A stretch of 45,694 bases of DNA. It comes from an uncultured Bacteroidales bacterium. Lineage in GTDB: Bacteria; Bacteroidota; Bacteroidia; Bacteroidales; Bacteroidaceae. This document shows positions 43,122 to 45,694 of the stretch, in pieces. Under the pieces are notes generated by a model. That model did no database searches and had not been told where the DNA came from. It saw nothing but the letters and a program-made list of their open reading frames with translations. A program made the translations under genes and the position numbers. How positions within the stretch are numbered: the stretch's first letter is position 1; the number at the start of each line of letters is the position of its first letter. The stretch is from the NCBI GenBank assembly GCA_937914945.1, contig CALGJF010000019.1, forward strand, positions 1-45,694. The letters are read 5' to 3'.

Positions 43122-44600
43122 ATGGCAGAATTGAAAGAACTTACCAAGCGCAGTGAAAGCTACTCGCAATGGTACAACGATTTAGTATTGAAAGCAGACC
43201 TTGCCGAGCAATCTCCCGTAAGAGGTTGCATGGTTATAAAGCCCTACGGATATGCTATTTGGGAGAAAATGCAACGCATACTCGATGATATGTTTAAGGC
43301 CACCGGCCACCAGAACGCATACTTCCCCCTGCTCATCCCCAAATCATTCCTCAGCCGCGAGGCCGACCATGTTGAAGGCTTTGCCAAGGAGTGTGCCGTG
43401 GTTACCCACTACCGCCTCAAAAACGCCCCCGATGGAAGCGGAGTTATCGTGGACCCCGCCGCCAAATTGGAGGAGGAGATGATTATACGCCCCACATCGG
43501 AAACCATTATATGGAGTACATATAAAAATTGGATACAATCGTACCGCGACCTCCCTATCAAGGTGAACCAGTGGGCAAACGTAATGCGTTGGGAGATGCG
43601 CACACGCCTTTTCCTGCGCACGGCAGAATTCTTGTGGCAAGAGGGCCACACAGCACACGCTACCCGCGAGGAGGCCGAGGAGGAGACAAAGACCATGCTC
43701 CACGTGTATAACGACTTTGCCAACAATTACATGGCCCTGCCTGTGATAATGGGAGTAAAATCGCCCAACGAAAGGTTTGCCGGCGCGCTCGACACATACA
43801 CCATTGAAGGCATGATGCAAGATGGCAAGGCATTGCAGTGCGGTACATCACACTTCCTGGGACAGAACTTTGCAAAGGCATTTAACGTGCAGTTTGTAGA
43901 CAAGAACAACAATCTCGATTATGTATGGGCAACATCATGGGGAGTATCAACCCGTTTGATGGGTGCGCTCATTATGACCCACTCCGATGACAACGGCCTT
44001 GTGTTGCCACCTGCACTCGCCCCCATTCAAGTGGTAATTGTACCCATCTACAAGAATGCCGAGCAGCTGCAGAAGGTTGCAGACACCGTTGCACCCATAA
44101 TAAACGAATTGAAAGCCATGGGCATAAACGTAAAATTCGACGATGCCGACAATCGCCGCCCGGGATTCAAATTTGCAGAGTACGAGCTCAAAGGAGTACC
44201 CGTGCGTTTGGTACTTGGCGCACGCGACATCGAGAATGGCACTGTGGAGGTTATGCGCCGCGACACATTGGAGAAAGAGACTCGCTCGATTGAGGGCATC
44301 ACAGAGTATGTAAAGAACCTGCTCGACGATATCCAGAAGAACCTACATCGCAAAGCTCTTTCAATGCGCGAGGCTTACACACGCACCGTAGATACATACG
44401 AAGAGTTCAAAACCGAGATAGAGAAAGGCGGATTCATTCTTGCGCATTGGGACGGCACACCCGAAACCGAGGAGCTTATCAAAGCCGAGACAAAGGCAAC
44501 CATACGCTGTATTCCGTTTGAATTTGACAGCACACCCGGCACATGCATGGTAACAGGCAAGCCTTCGGCAAGAAGGGTCCTCTTTGCAAGAGCATACTAA
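43122..44600 (+). CDS. proS: prolyl-tRNA synthetase, archaeal/eukaryote-like type
   Basis: Class II synthetase for tRNA-Pro, 492 residues. It is the short form that lacks the INS editing domain and carries the extra C-terminal zinc-like domain of the archaeal/eukaryotic type. Class II motifs are visible: KPYGYAIWEKMQ (motif 1 region), RPTSETIIW, QWANVMRWEMRTRLFLRTAEFLWQEGHTAH (motif 2), and the motif 3 region WATSWGVSTRLMGALIMTHSD. It ends at the conserved terminal Tyr (VLFARAY). It stands alone with its own promoter and a strong terminator. Confidence 0.97.
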   Translation: MAELKELTKRSESYSQWYNDLVLKADLAEQSPVRGCMVIKPYGYAIWEKMQRILDDMFKATGHQNAYFPLLIPKSFLSREADHVEGFAKECAVVTHYRLKNAPDGSGVIVDPAAKLEEEMIIRPTSETIIWSTYKNWIQSYRDLPIKVNQWANVMRWEMRTRLFLRTAEFLWQEGHTAHATREEAEEETKTMLHVYNDFANNYMALPVIMGVKSPNERFAGALDTYTIEGMMQDGKALQCGTSHFLGQNFAKAFNVQFVDKNNNLDYVWATSWGVSTRLMGALIMTHSDDNGLVLPPALAPIQVVIVPIYKNAEQLQKVADTVAPIINELKAMGINVKFDDADNRRPGFKFAEYELKGVPVRLVLGARDIENGTVEVMRRDTLEKETRSIEGITEYVKNLLDDIQKNLHRKALSMREAYTRTVDTYEEFKTEIEKGGFILAHWDGTPETEELIKAETKATIRCIPFEFDSTPGTCMVTGKPSARRVLFARAY

Positions 44601-44623
44601 AACACTCAAGCACAAGATATTGT

Positions 44624-44663
44624 AAACAAAAAATCGAAAGCGTTTGCTTTCGATTTTTTGTTT
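44624..44663. terminator. bidirectional terminator between proS and acyltransferase
   Basis: A perfect 18-bp stem (44624-44641 with 44646-44663) with a GTTT loop, A-rich on the left and T-rich on the right (GCTTTCGATTTTTTGTTT). It lies between converging genes. Confidence 0.92.
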
Positions 44664-44672
44664 ATCACCATA

Positions 44673-45608
44673 TCATTCGCCAAGTTTGCTTTTTCTGTCG
44701 GCAATATGTTTTTCAAAGGCCTCACGGCTGGCGCGACCTCGTTTCCAGCGGTTATGAGTCCACAGCCACATTGCCGGATATTTACGGATATATTCCTCAC
44801 CCACGGCAAAGTATTTATCTGTAATCTCGTTCTCCTTGCACAACGAGGCATCCTCATACAGTAGTTCAAATGTTGCCACATATTTTCCACGCGCCACCTT
44901 TACCAATTCAAGATTAAATACCGATGCATGCGTACGACGGGCAATCTTTTCGGCACCGGTAAACACCGCAGTATCCTGATTAAGAAAAGTTACCCAATGA
45001 TTCATCGCCTCCACCTTGGGCAGTTGGTCGGCCATAAACCCATAGACAAACAGTTTGTTGTTCTTGGTAATCTCTATTATGTGGCGCAAAGTATTTTTCA
45101 TTGTTACATTATCGGCACCATACTGCGCACGCATATCCTTAAAAACCTTATCGAAACGTGGATTGCGCAGTTTATGATACACGGCACCCACCGATAAATT
45201 TTCGCCATTAAAGAAAAGAGGCAGAGATGTTACATATTCCCAATTAAAAGCGTGCAACATATAACACACGCACGAACGACCATTATCAATACTCTTTTGC
45301 AACAAATCGAGCCCGCGGAATTCTATATGCCTGGCAACAGCCTCGGGGCTCATACCATAATATTTTATGGTCTCCACAAAATAGTCGCAAAGATTGGAAT
45401 AGAACTCCTTTTCTATCTTTTTACGCTCCTTATCGCTTTTCTCGGGAAAAGAGTTCCGTAGGCTGCGACGCACCAATTTGCGACGATAACCTACAAGATA
45501 ATATACTATGAGATAGATAAAATCAGAGAACAGATAAAGCACCCTTAAAGGCAATTTGTTCAGCAGATAAAGCACAGCCAATGCTATGCTGCTAAAAATA
45601 CCCGACAT
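44673..45608 (-). CDS. LpxL/HtrB-family lipid A acyltransferase
   Basis: Inner-membrane acyltransferase that adds a secondary acyl chain to lipid A; 311 residues. An N-terminal hydrophobic segment (SIALAVLYLLNKLPLRVLYL) is followed by the catalytic HX4E motif in MLHAFNWEYV. FMADQLPKVEAMNHWVTFLNQ and the C-terminal MWLWTHNRWK block are characteristic of the family. Bacteroidales usually carry a reduced set of such enzymes, consistent with penta-acylated lipid A. The start lies 27 nt downstream of the tRNA-Arg on the same strand, so a shared transcript is possible. Confidence 0.9.
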   Translation of the reverse strand: MSGIFSSIALAVLYLLNKLPLRVLYLFSDFIYLIVYYLVGYRRKLVRRSLRNSFPEKSDKERKKIEKEFYSNLCDYFVETIKYYGMSPEAVARHIEFRGLDLLQKSIDNGRSCVCYMLHAFNWEYVTSLPLFFNGENLSVGAVYHKLRNPRFDKVFKDMRAQYGADNVTMKNTLRHIIEITKNNKLFVYGFMADQLPKVEAMNHWVTFLNQDTAVFTGAEKIARRTHASVFNLELVKVARGKYVATFELLYEDASLCKENEITDKYFAVGEEYIRKYPAMWLWTHNRWKRGRASREAFEKHIADRKSKLGE

Positions 45609-45635
45609 ATAGATTTGTTTATGTGTTTTTTCAAG

Positions 45636-45694
45636 TGATCCCGCTGGGATTCAAACCCAGGACCTTCAGAACCGGAATCTGACGCTCTATTCAG
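45636..45694 (-). tRNA. tRNA-Arg (CCG), 5' part outside the window
   Basis: The minus strand shows the 3' part of the D arm (ATAGAGC) and the anticodon arm TCAGA-TTCCGGT-TCTGA with anticodon CCG. A short variable region, the T arm CTGGG-TTTGAAT-CCCAG, the 3' acceptor strand CGGGATC and discriminator A at 45636 follow. CCA is not encoded. The 5' acceptor strand and first part of the D arm lie beyond the window edge. Confidence 0.93.

Noticed and set aside
1..45694. CRISPR array, prophage or insertion sequence
   Set aside because: No regularly spaced identical repeats, Cas, transposase, integrase or phage structural genes were seen.

Overview
The window looks like chromosomal DNA of a member of the Bacteroidales (Bacteroidota). 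Promoters carry the Bacteroidota -7 element TAnnTTTG or its TATCTTCG variant. Several genes are lineage markers: an UpxY/NusG-type antiterminator, a bifunctional DAHP synthase-chorismate mutase, a succinylornithine-type carbamoyltransferase, BlaI/M56-TonB signalling genes, and type IX secretion (T9SS) components PorQ and Plug. The genus cannot be settled from sequence reading alone. Gene density is high, and most of the window is ordinary core chromosome with no phage, transposon or CRISPR array.

Layout. 1-4.5 kb: a large secreted GH36-like alpha-galactosidase with a T9SS-type tail, on the minus strand. 4.55-4.88 kb: an apparent stand-alone structured RNA gene with its own promoter, nested helices and an intrinsic terminator. 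4.95-10.65 kb: a minus-strand run of IspA-type prenyl synthase, an unrecognised protein, TatD, DAHP synthase-chorismate mutase, a cobalamin/siderophore-type binding lipoprotein and its permease. 10.7-11.5 kb: a TonB. 11.8-15.3 kb: a plus-strand operon porQ-cmk-ispH-pfkA. 15.4-18.2 kb: a minus-strand operon of a sigma-54 activator, LptE, a TPR protein and SecG. 18.3-20.2 kb: an SLC13/RCK transporter. 20.3-26.6 kb: TamB, an ArgF-type carbamoyltransferase and a TSUP permease. 26.6-29.2 kb: BlaI plus an M56-TonB-plug chimera behind three matching operators. 29.2-30.4 kb: a small accessory patch with a secreted unknown protein and repeat debris. 30.5-33.4 kb: fhs-rarA. 33.6-36.8 kb: glnS and a TPR protein. 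36.8-39.9 kb: surface-glycan genes (mannose-1-phosphate guanylyltransferase, UpxY, a WecA-like transferase). 40-42.1 kb: T9SS Plug and a DUF1460 amidase. 42.2-45.6 kb: an OmpA lipoprotein, proS and a lipid A acyltransferase. A partial tRNA-Arg closes the window.

Many genes serve the envelope: LPS export and acylation (LptE, HtrB), outer-membrane assembly (TamB), T9SS (PorQ, Plug, and a probable substrate), SecG, TonB energy transduction, peptidoglycan turnover (DUF1460, OmpA) and glycan initiation (GT4, ManC, UpxY). Neighbouring transcription units are often separated by long perfect hairpins that serve converging genes and in places contain the stop codons.

The most interesting candidates are the 4.55-4.85 kb RNA gene, the BlaI/M56-TonB-plug system with three AACTA-N7-TAGTT sites, the TamB start that may use AUA, the almost leaderless TTG-started upxY with a dyad upstream, and the repeat cluster at 30.1-30.4 kb.
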